Assembly (NCBI RefSeq): GCF_000348985.1
Contig: NC_035923.1
Span: forward strand, 310,001 to 374,000
Direction: 5' to 3'
Length of the DNA stretch: 64,000 bases
Source: Huiozyma naganishii CBS 8797
Lineage: Eukaryota; Ascomycota; Saccharomycetes; Saccharomycetales; Saccharomycetaceae
The notes under the pieces were generated by a model. It saw nothing but the letters and a program-made list of their open reading frames with translations, had not been told where the DNA came from and ran no database searches. Shown piece after piece: positions 1 through 8,539 of the stretch (positions are counted from its first letter, which is position 1; each line of letters starts with the position of its first letter). A program made the translations under genes and the position numbers.

Positions 1-696
1 TAATAACTTGCCGCCAAGAACACAAAGGATTGCTCATTTGTGAATTTTAGTTGATTGACTAAACGTTAAAGAAAATATCTGTGAACTGAACCACCGTCAA
101 TCAGCACCCACACACCCGCACTTGCCAAAGACGAAGATCTGCGGCACAGGATCACGTGTTTTTCTCCAAAAATACAAAAAGTTTAAACCTCGTGCACCCG
201 TTTCTGTGTCGTTCTTCCCATTTTGATTTCCACCGCTTCTTTGGGAGCAGGAACGAAACGCGATAAACGACCCTGTGGAACGACCCTCAAAGAGAGGGGG
301 AGCTTAACGCCGCGAACGCAGATTTCACCGACACGGTCCCGTTGTGAGCGCCTCGTTCCTCTGCTCACCAAGAAACGAGTGCACAGCGTCGCCGCTCAAC
401 AAGAGGCCGGATCCGTACAACACCGCCGTATGAGTGACACCAAACGACCGGAAGCCCAAAAAAAGGGCATGCCCTCTTTCTGGCTCGACTTAAACGACTC
501 AACCTCGCCGCCCCAGTAGCAGTATCCGTCTCCAGTGTGCGCTGTCACAAACGCAGGTTCGGCCCGCCGTTTGTGAGAGGCGGTGCGCGCGGGTAACACC
601 GCATTTTGCAACCGACGGGTGATATCGCAGGACTGCGACACACGCGCAGAAACAGCCGCAGGGAACTCACGTGTTACGCCGTTCTCGCTTCTTTTC

Positions 697-716
697 NNNN
701 NNNNNNNNNNNNNNNN
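697..716. other. Assembly gap (20 N)
   Basis: Exactly 20 undetermined bases directly abut a (TA)n-rich microsatellite. The round number and the location suggest a scaffold join whose true length is unknown. It lies in the presumed SET4 promoter. Confidence 0.95.
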
Positions 717-777
717 GTATATATATAGTATATAACCTAACTATATATATATACTATATATATATATATATATATAG
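717..777. repeat. (TA)n microsatellite
   Basis: Imperfect TA dinucleotide tract with short interruptions, right next to the N gap and about 75 bases before the SET4 start codon. Its true length is unreliable because of the gap. Confidence 0.85.
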
Positions 778-849
778 TGTGAGAGGGTTGCGTGGTTGAC
801 GTGCATTGCGGTGGGAATAGTCTTTGAGATGGGGGTTTCGTAACAGGGC

Positions 850-2289
850 ATGTCTGGTTCGCGCGCTGGAGAGACGCAGGTGAAACTGCTAGAGGTGCGG
901 GAACAGATTCAGCAGCAGCTGTCACAGGCTATGCGGGATAGCAGTTTGTTCAACCCGCTGATTTCGCCCGGTCCTGCGTCGATCACGCTGTTGCAGGAGA
1001 ATAATGGGTCCGATTCTGCTGCGGGGGTGTCCCTGGACTCGGGGGATGCAACGCCGCGGATGGCGGGTTCTACATTTGCCAGTGCGAGTGTCACGCCGCC
1101 CAGTGGTGAGACGCGGGACGCTGCTGGTGCGACAGAGTGTTGCAAGAGAGGGCTTGTCGCTGCGGCGGCACTGTCCCTAGCGGTGACAAGACCCCTGCCG
1201 CACAAGAGGAACTCAGTGGGGGGTGTTGGTGGTGCCACTGCAGTGGTGCCCAAGAGGTCGAACGAGCTGGCGTGTTGCTGCGGTATCTCCGGTACGATAC
1301 ACGCTCTCGATATGAGTGACCTTGTGCAGTGCAACCACTGCCACAGGTGGCAGCACATCGCGTGCTACGGGCTGAAGAGCAAATTGGAGATTTTACCGAT
1401 CAAATTTTACTGTAACGTGTGTCAACCGGGGCTTGCGGCAAAGAATTATAAAGTGGCCAAGAAACTGGGGGCAAAGAAACGTGGGAAATCACTCGTGGGG
1501 ACTGTACCCTTGGGCCAGACGGCTTTGCAAAGTCACTCTCCGAAACAACAACTCCACAGGTCAGACTCTGTCACTACAACTGTCTCGGACTCAAGGACTT
1601 CGTCTCCAAAGAACTTAAACTTACCTATATTCCATCAAACACAACAAATGCAATCGCCGCAACGAAAACACAGCGGCGACCATACACCGGCAGAGGAACT
1701 TGATGATAACAACGACTACGAGGACAAGTACGTCAAAATGTTTATTCAAGACCATGCAGACGACGATTGGGTTCTCCCGCTAAGGGAGAAACCACCCGTG
1801 GTACCACAAGATGAAATCTTGGAGACTCGAGGTGCACAGAGCGGTGTCTACGCGAAACGCGCGTTCAAGAGGGACGAGTTCATCTCACAGATCGCGGGTC
1901 TCGTTGACTTCCAAAAAAAATACATCGTTAACCCAGATAACCAGTACCGTATCTGGGGCACAGCACAGCCGAAAGTGTTCTTCCACCCTCATTGGCCAGT
2001 GTGCATCGACTCGCGGGGTTCCTCGTACGACGGTGTCGCGATCAATAATATCCGTCGCAGTTGCCATCCGAACGTCAAGTTGCAGACCGTGAAATTGCCC
2101 ACGACAGAGACTCGCGTGGATTTCATGGTCACAGCGATAGACGACATAAACCCAGGTGACGAGTTGCTCATCAACTGGGAGTGGGATCTCCGGCACCCGA
2201 TCTGCCGCAGCACTCAACTCTGTAGATGGGAACTCCGCGACAGAGTCCCTCAGCGACATGGACACTTTCTGGCTTATCCACTCCATTAA
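850..2289 (+). CDS. SET4: Set4/Set3-family PHD finger and SET domain protein, tail displaced by a frameshift
   Basis: A chromatin protein of the Set3/Set4 (MLL5-like) branch, which has PHD and SET domains but no established histone methyltransferase activity in yeast. The PHD finger is at about residues 141-195 (Cys-rich start CCCGISG, later CNHCHRWQH). The SET domain is at about 320-455, ending in a WEWDLRHPI block. The open frame then runs on for 28 residues of unrelated sequence to a stop at 2289. The family's conserved post-SET segment, with a Cys-x-Cys-x-Cys cluster, is found intact in the +1 frame down to 2419. The 479-residue frame is therefore probably a broken version of a protein of about 520 residues (S. 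cerevisiae Set4 is about 560). First gene of the chromosome X-like block, followed by PAM16 on the same strand. SET4 rather than SET3 is chosen from synteny. Confidence 0.85.
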   Translation: MSGSRAGETQVKLLEVREQIQQQLSQAMRDSSLFNPLISPGPASITLLQENNGSDSAAGVSLDSGDATPRMAGSTFASASVTPPSGETRDAAGATECCKRGLVAAAALSLAVTRPLPHKRNSVGGVGGATAVVPKRSNELACCCGISGTIHALDMSDLVQCNHCHRWQHIACYGLKSKLEILPIKFYCNVCQPGLAAKNYKVAKKLGAKKRGKSLVGTVPLGQTALQSHSPKQQLHRSDSVTTTVSDSRTSSPKNLNLPIFHQTQQMQSPQRKHSGDHTPAEELDDNNDYEDKYVKMFIQDHADDDWVLPLREKPPVVPQDEILETRGAQSGVYAKRAFKRDEFISQIAGLVDFQKKYIVNPDNQYRIWGTAQPKVFFHPHWPVCIDSRGSSYDGVAINNIRRSCHPNVKLQTVKLPTTETRVDFMVTAIDDINPGDELLINWEWDLRHPICRSTQLCRWELRDRVPQRHGHFLAYPLH

Positions 2290-2419
2290 CACCATCTGGC
2301 AGGCGTGCCCCTGCGCGTGCGGCCATGGGGCCCCCGAGTGTCCCCTACACAGGCTGAAACAGTTTGCGCAGGAATTCCAAGCAAGCCTCAAACCAATCGC
2401 AAAGAGACAGTCGACTTAA
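2205..2419 (+). other. SET4: Out-of-frame C-terminal segment of SET4
   Basis: In the frame one base ahead of the SET4 reading frame, an open stretch (open from 2150, homology-like from about 2213) encodes a segment with the motifs SLSDMDTFWLIHS and ACPCACGHGAPECP, then a basic, hydrophobic helix. A Cys-Pro-Cys-Ala-Cys-Gly cluster followed by a Cys-Pro is what post-SET regions of the Set3/MLL5 group look like. The stop is at 2417-2419. The switch from the SET4 frame must fall between about 2190 and 2240. Seen directly: the two frames and motifs. Inference: they belong to one protein. Confidence 0.75.
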
Positions 2420-2635
2420 TCCCCCTCACCTTTTACCATTGTGCACATACATACACAGCTTCATTATTTAATACCCTTGGGCCTTCACAGCTCATCTCTG
2501 TCAACACTCTCGCCCTGCTGTGACCCGGACATCGTGAACTTTCCAAAATGAAAAGTTTGACAAAGATTCGCGAGCCGATGCCGTGGGAGGGACCGCAGTT
2601 CAACTTGGTCAGTCCTGCGCTGGTTTGATCCGGGT

Positions 2636-2652
2636 ACACACACACACACACA
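2636..2652. repeat. (AC)n microsatellite
   Basis: Seventeen bases of perfect AC dinucleotide repeat about 30 bases upstream of the PAM16 start codon, probably in its 5' leader. A common slippage-prone tract. Confidence 0.9.
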
Positions 2653-2680
2653 AGCATACGCGGCGGGCAGTACACAGGAT

Positions 2681-3136
2681 ATGGCGCACAGGGCGATAGT
2701 GCAGGTTATCATCACCGGGGCGCAGGTGTTCGGGAAGGCGTTTGCCGAGGCGTACCGGCAGGCCTCTGCGCAGTCCGTGAAGCAAGGTGCGAACGAGGTG
2801 TCGCGACGGAGGGGCAGGTCCGCGAAGGAGGAGTACGGTGGGATCACACTCGATGAGAGTTGTAAGATTTTGAACTTCGATACTGCAAAACCGGAGGAGT
2901 TCTTGGACCCGGAGCGTATTAACAAGAAGTTCGAGTACTTGTTCGGCGTGAACGATAAGGAGAAAGGTGGGAGTTTTTACTTGCAGAGCAAGATATACAG
3001 GGCTGCGGAGAGGCTGAAGTGGGAGTTACGGCAGCAGGAGGCCGAGGCGAAGGCAAAGGAGACGCCGCAAGGGCCCGACGGTGGCCAAGCGTCGAATCCT
3101 TCGCCTGGAGGTAAAGATACGACTCAGCAACAATAG
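2681..3136 (+). CDS. PAM16: Pam16/Tim16, J-like subunit of the mitochondrial import motor
   Basis: Part of the presequence translocase-associated motor on the matrix side of the inner membrane. It pairs with the J-protein Pam18 and restrains its stimulation of mitochondrial Hsp70 (Ssc1). The 151-residue length matches the family (149 in S. cerevisiae). The N-terminus MAHRAIVQVIITGAQVFGKA is the membrane-associated segment. The J-like domain is at about 55-115 and carries DKE (in VNDKEKGGSFYLQ) where true J-proteins have HPD, the Pam16 hallmark. The tail is hydrophilic. Starts at the only sensible ATG, about 260 bases after the displaced SET4 tail, and is convergent with GSM1 across a 990-base spacer. 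Confidence 0.97.
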   Translation: MAHRAIVQVIITGAQVFGKAFAEAYRQASAQSVKQGANEVSRRRGRSAKEEYGGITLDESCKILNFDTAKPEEFLDPERINKKFEYLFGVNDKEKGGSFYLQSKIYRAAERLKWELRQQEAEAKAKETPQGPDGGQASNPSPGGKDTTQQQ

Positions 3137-3541
3137 GAGAAGAAACGACGCCATCTTCTTCGCCCTCAGCTGCTGCTTTTCATTGAATCATTGCATTAGA
3201 ACCGGAGAAGCACCCCGTCGCCGATGCCCTGTGAATAGTTCCCATACACGTGTTGTAGGTACATCGTTCTTTTCCTGTTAATAGTATAAAACCATCAACT
3301 TTATTTATCTGCACGATACCTCTCCCACAAGATACAAAAGACTACACGAAAAAAGCAAGAAGAACTGTGTATATATATATAAAAAAATGTCTTACCATGA
3401 AGAAGAGCACTGCAGAATTCCAAACTCTCAGGCAACATTATATCACCCTCTGGAGACATGCACTTTCCTCCCCCAACATTGCCAAGCAAAATATAAAAAT
3501 ATAGTCTGTCTTGGCGGGAAGAGAGGACTCCCTCATAAAAT

Positions 3542-3860
3542 AAATGTTATTCTAAGAAACCGGAAACGAAATGATACCTGTAGCCACCTTGTTTGGGGGT
3601 GGTCAAGTGCCATTCAGCTATGGGTTATATCGATGGCTTTAAAAATTCGCGTCCTAGTATTAACTAATCGCAGATAAGCAACTCACCTTCGGAATGGACT
3701 TCCTCCAGCAAAACTCACCACGACGGGAGAACTCGAATAATCAAACCGTTAGGTTTCCATAAAAATGTAATTAATTAATATTATCTTGAGATAGTATTAA
3801 CCACTACTGATGATTGGCTTCTTTAAACGGAAATTAAAAAGTCTAAACATTGAGAAGAGG
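3542..3860 (-). ncRNA. SNR37: Candidate H/ACA snoRNA, snR37-like
   Basis: From memory, S. cerevisiae SNR37 lies between PAM16 and GSM1 and guides pseudouridine 2944 of 25S rRNA. On the minus strand here a TATAAAAGG (3909-3901) is followed by a possible 5' domain, an H-box match ATACTA (3660-3655), and a hairpin ending in ACA three bases before 3542. In that hairpin the upper stem pairs GAATG (3615-3611) with CATTT (3573-3569), then ACTTG with CAGGT, then CACC with GGTG. On the 5' flank of the upper stem TAGCT (3620-3616) can pair with rRNA just 3' of U2944. On the 3' flank CGTTTCC (3568-3562) can pair with all seven bases before it, with one G-U. Weak points: the pocket-to-ACA distance is about 21 rather than 14-16, and the 5' end is a guess. 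Confidence 0.42.
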
Positions 3861-3900
3861 AAAGAAATTCGAAGATTGAAAAATATCGAACTTATTGTCT

Positions 3901-3909
3901 CCTTTTATA
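3901..3909 (-). promoter_or_regulatory. TATA element facing the snR37 candidate
   Basis: TATAAAAGG on the minus strand, in a convergent intergenic region where no protein gene needs a promoter. Upstream of it on the same strand is an AAACCCTA (at 3987-3994 on the plus strand read in reverse), a Tbf1-like site typical of yeast snoRNA promoters. Supports an independent minus-strand transcript. Confidence 0.5.
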
Positions 3910-4007
3910 CTTCGCGAGAATGTCTCTATTTTTCTCTAATCGTTCGCAACGGTTACCCTGACGGTAACAGCAAGAACCCGTCAGTGTAGGGTTTCCAGAT
4001 ACCCAGG

Positions 4008-4056
4008 GTGGTCACTGACGAGGATGTGGTCGGTGACGAGGTGTGGTAGGTGTGGT
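4008..4056. repeat. Short TG-rich tandem repeat
   Basis: Two imperfect 17-18 base units beginning GTGGTC (at 4008 and 4026), both containing TGACGAGG, run into GTGTGGTAGGTGTGG. The last part looks like irregular yeast telomeric TG(1-3) sequence and so like a degenerate Rap1 site. It sits 100-150 bases upstream of the minus-strand TATA element, where a snoRNA upstream activating region would be expected (inference). Confidence 0.6.
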
Positions 4057-4125
4057 AAACATAACATGGAATATTAGCACTACTATTACTTTAGTACATC
4101 GGTTTACAGATGAAACGGATAGCAT

Positions 4126-5787
4126 TCATAGGCAATCCCCGAAGATGGGCAAGAATTGACCCATCACGAGAACTGGCACTTTGAAAGTGTCCCTCTGCAC
4201 TGTCCAGCACACGGCACAAGTCAGATATGCGCCGTTCTTCAGCTTGAGTCGACACCTCTTGAACTTCCGGTTTGCAGAGAGCATTTCTTCGGACACGTCC
4301 TCAAAGGCAAGGTACTTATGGAACAGCTCGAAGTACGAAAGCACGCTGTTATCGTCCCAGTACTCAAATATGAACTTGCTACCGTCTAGTAGCTCCTGTC
4401 GGGAGAACCCGGTCAACAGTATCCACTCGTTGCTCAGGTAGCACAGCTCGCCAGTGCGTCTCCAGACCGCGGCAGGCGTACAATTGACTAGTTGAATCAT
4501 ACTTTCGTACTCTAACAGCGACCGCTGCAATATAACCTCTTGTAGAAATAGATCTTGCTCTGTCATGGTCAACGTCAGAACGATAAACTTTGGCACGTAA
4601 TCAGACAATAACTCCCTGAACAGTTCATTCACTGTCGCACCATCTGGTTGCGCATCGTACCTGTCCCGAAACAGCCTCTTCAGTCTTTGGTACGCCAAGT
4701 GGTAGTTATGCGTTTTTATCAAGTACTGTTTCTCAAACAACTCCTCAGGTGTCGTCACAAGTTCTCTATACTTTAACGGACTGAGTTCAATTTTCTCCCC
4801 AAGTGTGGAGTTGTTCAGGTTCAAAGAATTTGTACTGCTGCTGTTCACACCTGTGTTTACACTGTCCCTATCAGAAAGCATATTCAGGGAGATAAACGGC
4901 GTAGACATGTTATTTCTTTTTCGATCAATGGGTGAATCTGCCTGCATATTACTGATCCTGGGATTAGACTCCGTTGACACGATCGAACCTCGAAGACTCG
5001 TATTTCGCCCTGCGATATCCCTATCATCGCGCGGACCATCCAATTGTAACGCTCGGTCAATGTCTAACCCTTCCAGATGTAGGTCAATCGGATTGAGATC
5101 CATCGGCGAAAACGTAGCGCCTGAATCGGAGACCAAATCTTTCAATTTCATGTACTCATCGTTCGCCCATGTGCTATCAAAGATGGGGCTCATTGGGCTC
5201 TGAGGGTTGTCAAATAACTGTACGTTCTCACCAACACTATCGGTATTATCTACGTTACCGGGGTAATAGTTCACGTCAGGATTTACTGAACATAATGGTG
5301 GGTTAATGGCTTCGATGTTATTATTTGCTTCATTAGTATTATTACCAATGGTTTGTATATTGTTGGCGTCTTTGAAGCTTGCAAGTGTTTTTGAAGATGA
5401 TATGTCGCTACTGCTACCAAATTCCTCAGACGACATATCCTCTGTAACCTGATCTATATTCGGTAAACATTTATAGTTTCCGTGCTGCTGCAACATCATC
5501 ATCTGTTGCGGAGTACTCATATTAGGCTTCATCCGAATAGTGTGCTCGGGAGAAAAGCTTCCAAGAGAAGCTGCCACGGGGGCAATATTTGTGCCGTTTT
5601 GTTTCACACCCGTTTTACTCTTCCTTCTCGGCTTGATGTCCCTACATGAATGTCCGATATTTCTTCTGATGCAATTTTGACATGGCCTCCCTGTGTCGCA
5701 CTGTATGTGCTTTCGACGACAAAACTCGCACGCTCTGGAGATAGACTTCCTCACTTGTTTTACCTCTGGGGGCAATTTCTTGGTCAT
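4126..5787 (-). CDS. GSM1: Gsm1-like zinc-cluster transcription factor with PAS-like domain
   Basis: Nuclear Zn(II)2Cys6 regulator linked in S. cerevisiae to energy and respiratory metabolism under Hap control; relative of Ert1. The binuclear zinc cluster is near the N-terminus (CEFCRRKHIQC, then CQNC and a final Cys, about residues 21-48). The middle is long, Asn/Ser-rich and probably disordered. The C-terminal ~200 residues form a PAS-like fold ending in MGQFLPIFGDCL. At 553 residues it is somewhat shorter than S. cerevisiae Gsm1 (about 618). Diverges from MEF2 over 331 bases. ERT1 is the main alternative; synteny favours GSM1. Confidence 0.9.
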   Translation of the reverse strand: MTKKLPPEVKQVRKSISRACEFCRRKHIQCDTGRPCQNCIRRNIGHSCRDIKPRRKSKTGVKQNGTNIAPVAASLGSFSPEHTIRMKPNMSTPQQMMMLQQHGNYKCLPNIDQVTEDMSSEEFGSSSDISSSKTLASFKDANNIQTIGNNTNEANNNIEAINPPLCSVNPDVNYYPGNVDNTDSVGENVQLFDNPQSPMSPIFDSTWANDEYMKLKDLVSDSGATFSPMDLNPIDLHLEGLDIDRALQLDGPRDDRDIAGRNTSLRGSIVSTESNPRISNMQADSPIDRKRNNMSTPFISLNMLSDRDSVNTGVNSSSTNSLNLNNSTLGEKIELSPLKYRELVTTPEELFEKQYLIKTHNYHLAYQRLKRLFRDRYDAQPDGATVNELFRELLSDYVPKFIVLTLTMTEQDLFLQEVILQRSLLEYESMIQLVNCTPAAVWRRTGELCYLSNEWILLTGFSRQELLDGSKFIFEYWDDNSVLSYFELFHKYLAFEDVSEEMLSANRKFKRCRLKLKNGAYLTCAVCWTVQRDTFKVPVLVMGQFLPIFGDCL

Positions 5788-6118
5788 AGCTCCATTACAG
5801 TACAGGTTCTGTTACTCAGTCCCTTATTTTCGATAACAATATCGAAGACAAACTCACTCACTTACCGGCAAAAGACAAACAAGTCACAATACCAAACGCA
5901 CCAATATCAGTGGCTTGGCACCTACCCTGGCTTCACTGTGGACTAACAAGTATACTGCCTCCGCTACGCCTGTACTCGAAGAAAGGGACCCCGTTGTATC
6001 GAAATGTAATAATGTCTTTTCTTATAATTTTAAATTTACCGTTTATTCGATAAATCAATACGTGTGTGAGGATAACAGATCTTAGCAGTATCCGCGGGCA
6101 TCTCTATTTTATTATTGC
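5788..6118. other. Divergent GSM1-MEF2 promoter
   Basis: 331 bases between two divergent starts. AT-rich toward MEF2. I see no confident TATA box and no strong factor site. Confidence 0.5.
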
Positions 6119-8539
6119 ATGACCATGCCTTTATTGTTTCCCATATGCCGCCGTTTGTTTAGCTCGGTGGCGAAGATGCGGAACATCGGGATCATTGCAC
6201 ACATTGATGCGGGGAAAACCACCACGACAGAGCGCCTATTGTACTATGCGGGGAAGATCAATAGGATCGGGGATGTTGATACAGGGGATACCATCACAGA
6301 CTATTTACCTCAGGAGAGGGCCAGGGGAGTAACGATACAGAGTGCCGCAGTTTCGTTTGATTGGCAAGGGAAGTGTCGAATCAATTTGATCGACACGCCT
6401 GGGCATGCGGACTTCAGTTTTGAAGTGATACGAGCTCTGAAAGTGTTAGATGGTTGTGTTACCATCTTAGATGCTGTTGCTGGTGTTGAATCTCAAACGG
6501 AAAAAGTTTGGAAGATGTCGAATGGTATTCCCAAAATTTGTTTTATTAACAAAATGGACAGGGTCGGTGCTGGATTCAGTAGAACCCTCAAAGAGATTAT
6601 CACAAGATTGAACACCAGAGTAGCTGTGATTAATATACCATACTTTCAAGAAATGGAAAACAACAAGTCCAACGAACCGAAGTTCGAAGGGGTTATTGAT
6701 ATAATTGACAAGAAATTATTGAAATGGGATAATGAGGACGCCGATCAAGTTATTATAAAAGACATGACAGAAATGACAACATCAAGCATCTACAATGACT
6801 TTTTAAAGAGTAGAGAAACTTTGATAGAAACATTGAGTGAGTTTGATGAGGACCTAGTTGAACATTTTTTAAATGAGGCAGACGGAGACTATCTGGCGGT
6901 ATCTCCAACTGTTATACATCAATCCATCAAAAAGCTAAGTTTGAGCAACGTTGTGACTCCGGTCTTATGTGGGTCATCATTTAGGAAAATTGGTGTTCAG
7001 CCGTTACTAGACGCGGTGGCGTCATACCTACCTTCTCCTTTAGAAGCCAGATTACCTGAGCTGAACAATAAAGACTTGCCGATCAAGCGCGACCCTCGGC
7101 AAGGTCTGATTATTAACAACAGTAAAAATTTGACCGTTGCACTTGCATTTAAAGTCATATCGGATCCGGTAAGAGGTACTATGGTATTTGTTCGAGTGTA
7201 TTCTGGCATATTAAGGAGCGGCAACACAGTGTTCAACTCAACCATGGGGTCCAAGTTCAAGATTGGCAAGCTGGTTCTAATGAACGGCAATGTCCCCGAA
7301 GAGATAAATGTTTTGCGCGCTGGTGAAATAGGTGTTCTGACGGGTGCCACAATAGTAGGGAAAGTGTTTACAAGTGACACTATCATATCTCATTCGATAA
7401 AGAAGGATGGGATAAAAGCATTTGACCAAAAGAAGGAGTTAACCTTGCAAGTAAATCCATTGGTAATACCCCCACCTGTGTTCAGTATGGTTGTGGAACC
7501 CAAATCCTTAGGGAATAAGGAACATATGGAAGCCTCTTTGCAAAGATTGATTATCGAAGATCCTAGTCTCCACATCTCCAAGGATTTTGAAACAGGGGAG
7601 ACATTATTAAGTGGGATGGGCGAATTACATCTAGAGATCGCTGGTGATAAACTTTTAAACGACATGGCTGCAGAAGTTTCATTGGGTAAAATGACCGTTT
7701 CATTCAAAGAGACCATTGATGATTGTACGGCCTGGGCTACCCACGACGACGGCAAAGGATACAAGATGTCACTTCAAGTTTGCTCGATACACAAGCTACC
7801 AGAGAAAGTCTCCCCCACAGTTCTCACTGAGTTAGAGCATGAGACATGGGTGCCCCTCAGAAATGATGACAATTATCTGGTAGTGGAGAATAATGAAAGA
7901 TATAATTCAAACGGTGTATGGGAGCCGTTAATGTCGTATCAGTCTATTATAAATGCACTTTCTTCTAGCGCGTTGGCTATACTACAAAGAGGAGGTAAAA
8001 TTGCTAATTTCCCACTATACTCCTGTGTCGTCAGAGTCAAGGGTGATTGGGAAGTGCCCATTGATGTGGAAAAACCCAGCGAGGTTCTAACCATATCAAA
8101 GAACCTGATCATGAAGGCTATTAGAAAACTCGAAAAAGACAAGTTTTCTTTACTCGAACCTATTATGAGTGTGGCTGTTACTGTCACTGCCAATGACCTA
8201 GGGAAAGTATCGCAGGATCTAACTGGCAGCCGGAATGCTACGATAGTCTCTATTGAAAATAGTTTAATGGCCGACAAGGATTCCGAGGGCTCTTTAAAGT
8301 TTCAGTCCATCGCGGAAGCACAGTACTTCCCGAAAGATACCACGTTAAAAATGGCTCAGTTAAAGAATCGAACTTTCGATATGAAACATATATTGGCGGA
8401 GGCACCATTGCATGGGATGATCTCTTATAACAAGAAATTAAGAAGTCTCACTCAGGGAAGAGGGGAATTTGACATGGAGTACCATGGAATGAGTAAAGTA
8501 AATAAAAGCAGAGAGGAGGAACTCTTGCAAAAAGCATAG
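6119..8539 (+). CDS. MEF2: Mitochondrial ribosome-releasing elongation factor G2
   Basis: GTPase of the EF-G2 class, which with recycling factor Rrf1 splits mitochondrial ribosomes after termination. A short basic presequence (MTMPLLFPICRRLFSSV) precedes the G domain. G1 is AHIDAGKTTT (about residues 26-35), the switch II motif is DTPGH, and G4 is NKMD. Domains II-V follow to the end (GRGEF near the C-terminus). The 806 residues match S. cerevisiae Mef2 (819). Two in-frame ATGs lie within the first three codons (6119 and 6125); either may be used. LSB6 and GSH1, which follow MEF2 in S. cerevisiae, are not present; CHS6 comes next after 269 bases. Confidence 0.95.
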   Translation: MTMPLLFPICRRLFSSVAKMRNIGIIAHIDAGKTTTTERLLYYAGKINRIGDVDTGDTITDYLPQERARGVTIQSAAVSFDWQGKCRINLIDTPGHADFSFEVIRALKVLDGCVTILDAVAGVESQTEKVWKMSNGIPKICFINKMDRVGAGFSRTLKEIITRLNTRVAVINIPYFQEMENNKSNEPKFEGVIDIIDKKLLKWDNEDADQVIIKDMTEMTTSSIYNDFLKSRETLIETLSEFDEDLVEHFLNEADGDYLAVSPTVIHQSIKKLSLSNVVTPVLCGSSFRKIGVQPLLDAVASYLPSPLEARLPELNNKDLPIKRDPRQGLIINNSKNLTVALAFKVISDPVRGTMVFVRVYSGILRSGNTVFNSTMGSKFKIGKLVLMNGNVPEEINVLRAGEIGVLTGATIVGKVFTSDTIISHSIKKDGIKAFDQKKELTLQVNPLVIPPPVFSMVVEPKSLGNKEHMEASLQRLIIEDPSLHISKDFETGETLLSGMGELHLEIAGDKLLNDMAAEVSLGKMTVSFKETIDDCTAWATHDDGKGYKMSLQVCSIHKLPEKVSPTVLTELEHETWVPLRNDDNYLVVENNERYNSNGVWEPLMSYQSIINALSSSALAILQRGGKIANFPLYSCVVRVKGDWEVPIDVEKPSEVLTISKNLIMKAIRKLEKDKFSLLEPIMSVAVTVTANDLGKVSQDLTGSRNATIVSIENSLMADKDSEGSLKFQSIAEAQYFPKDTTLKMAQLKNRTFDMKHILAEAPLHGMISYNKKLRSLTQGRGEFDMEYHGMSKVNKSREEELLQKA

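Larger units (their letters stand above)
1..849. other. Intergenic region upstream of SET4, with an assembly gap
   Basis: No gene is supported here. Short open frames exist but none resembles a known protein. In S. cerevisiae IME2 lies on this side of SET4, so this is probably the IME2-SET4 spacer (inference). Visible elements: CACGTG E-boxes at 153-158 and 668-673, a GGGCATGCCC palindrome at 465-474, a run of 20 N at 697-716, and an AT-rich microsatellite at 717-777 just before the SET4 start. Confidence 0.6.
3137..4125. other. Convergent PAM16-GSM1 spacer
   Basis: This 989-base spacer is unusually long for two convergent genes in this window (others are about 100-240 bases). No protein gene is supported. 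It contains a CACGTG at 3247-3252, a (TA)n tract near 3369-3380, a candidate minus-strand H/ACA snoRNA (about 3542-3860) with a TATA element at 3901-3909, and upstream of that a cluster of hairpins and short TG-rich repeats (3952-4056). Confidence 0.6.

Noticed and set aside
223..519. 98-codon open frame left of SET4
   Set aside because: Arg/Thr/Ser-rich with no recognisable motif, overlapped by other open frames on both strands in GC-richer DNA, and no counterpart remembered at this place in S. cerevisiae.
2150..2289. Known programmed +1 frameshift signal in SET4
   Set aside because: No established slippery heptamer was seen in the possible switch interval.
3658..3672. TATTAAC followed shortly by CAG, like a yeast branch point and 3' splice site
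   Set aside because: The branch-to-acceptor distance is too short, there is no GTATGT donor upstream and no coding exon on either side. PAM16 is complete without it.
3387..3677. 96-codon plus-strand open frame in the PAM16-GSM1 spacer
   Set aside because: Resembles no known protein and overlaps the better-supported minus-strand snoRNA candidate.
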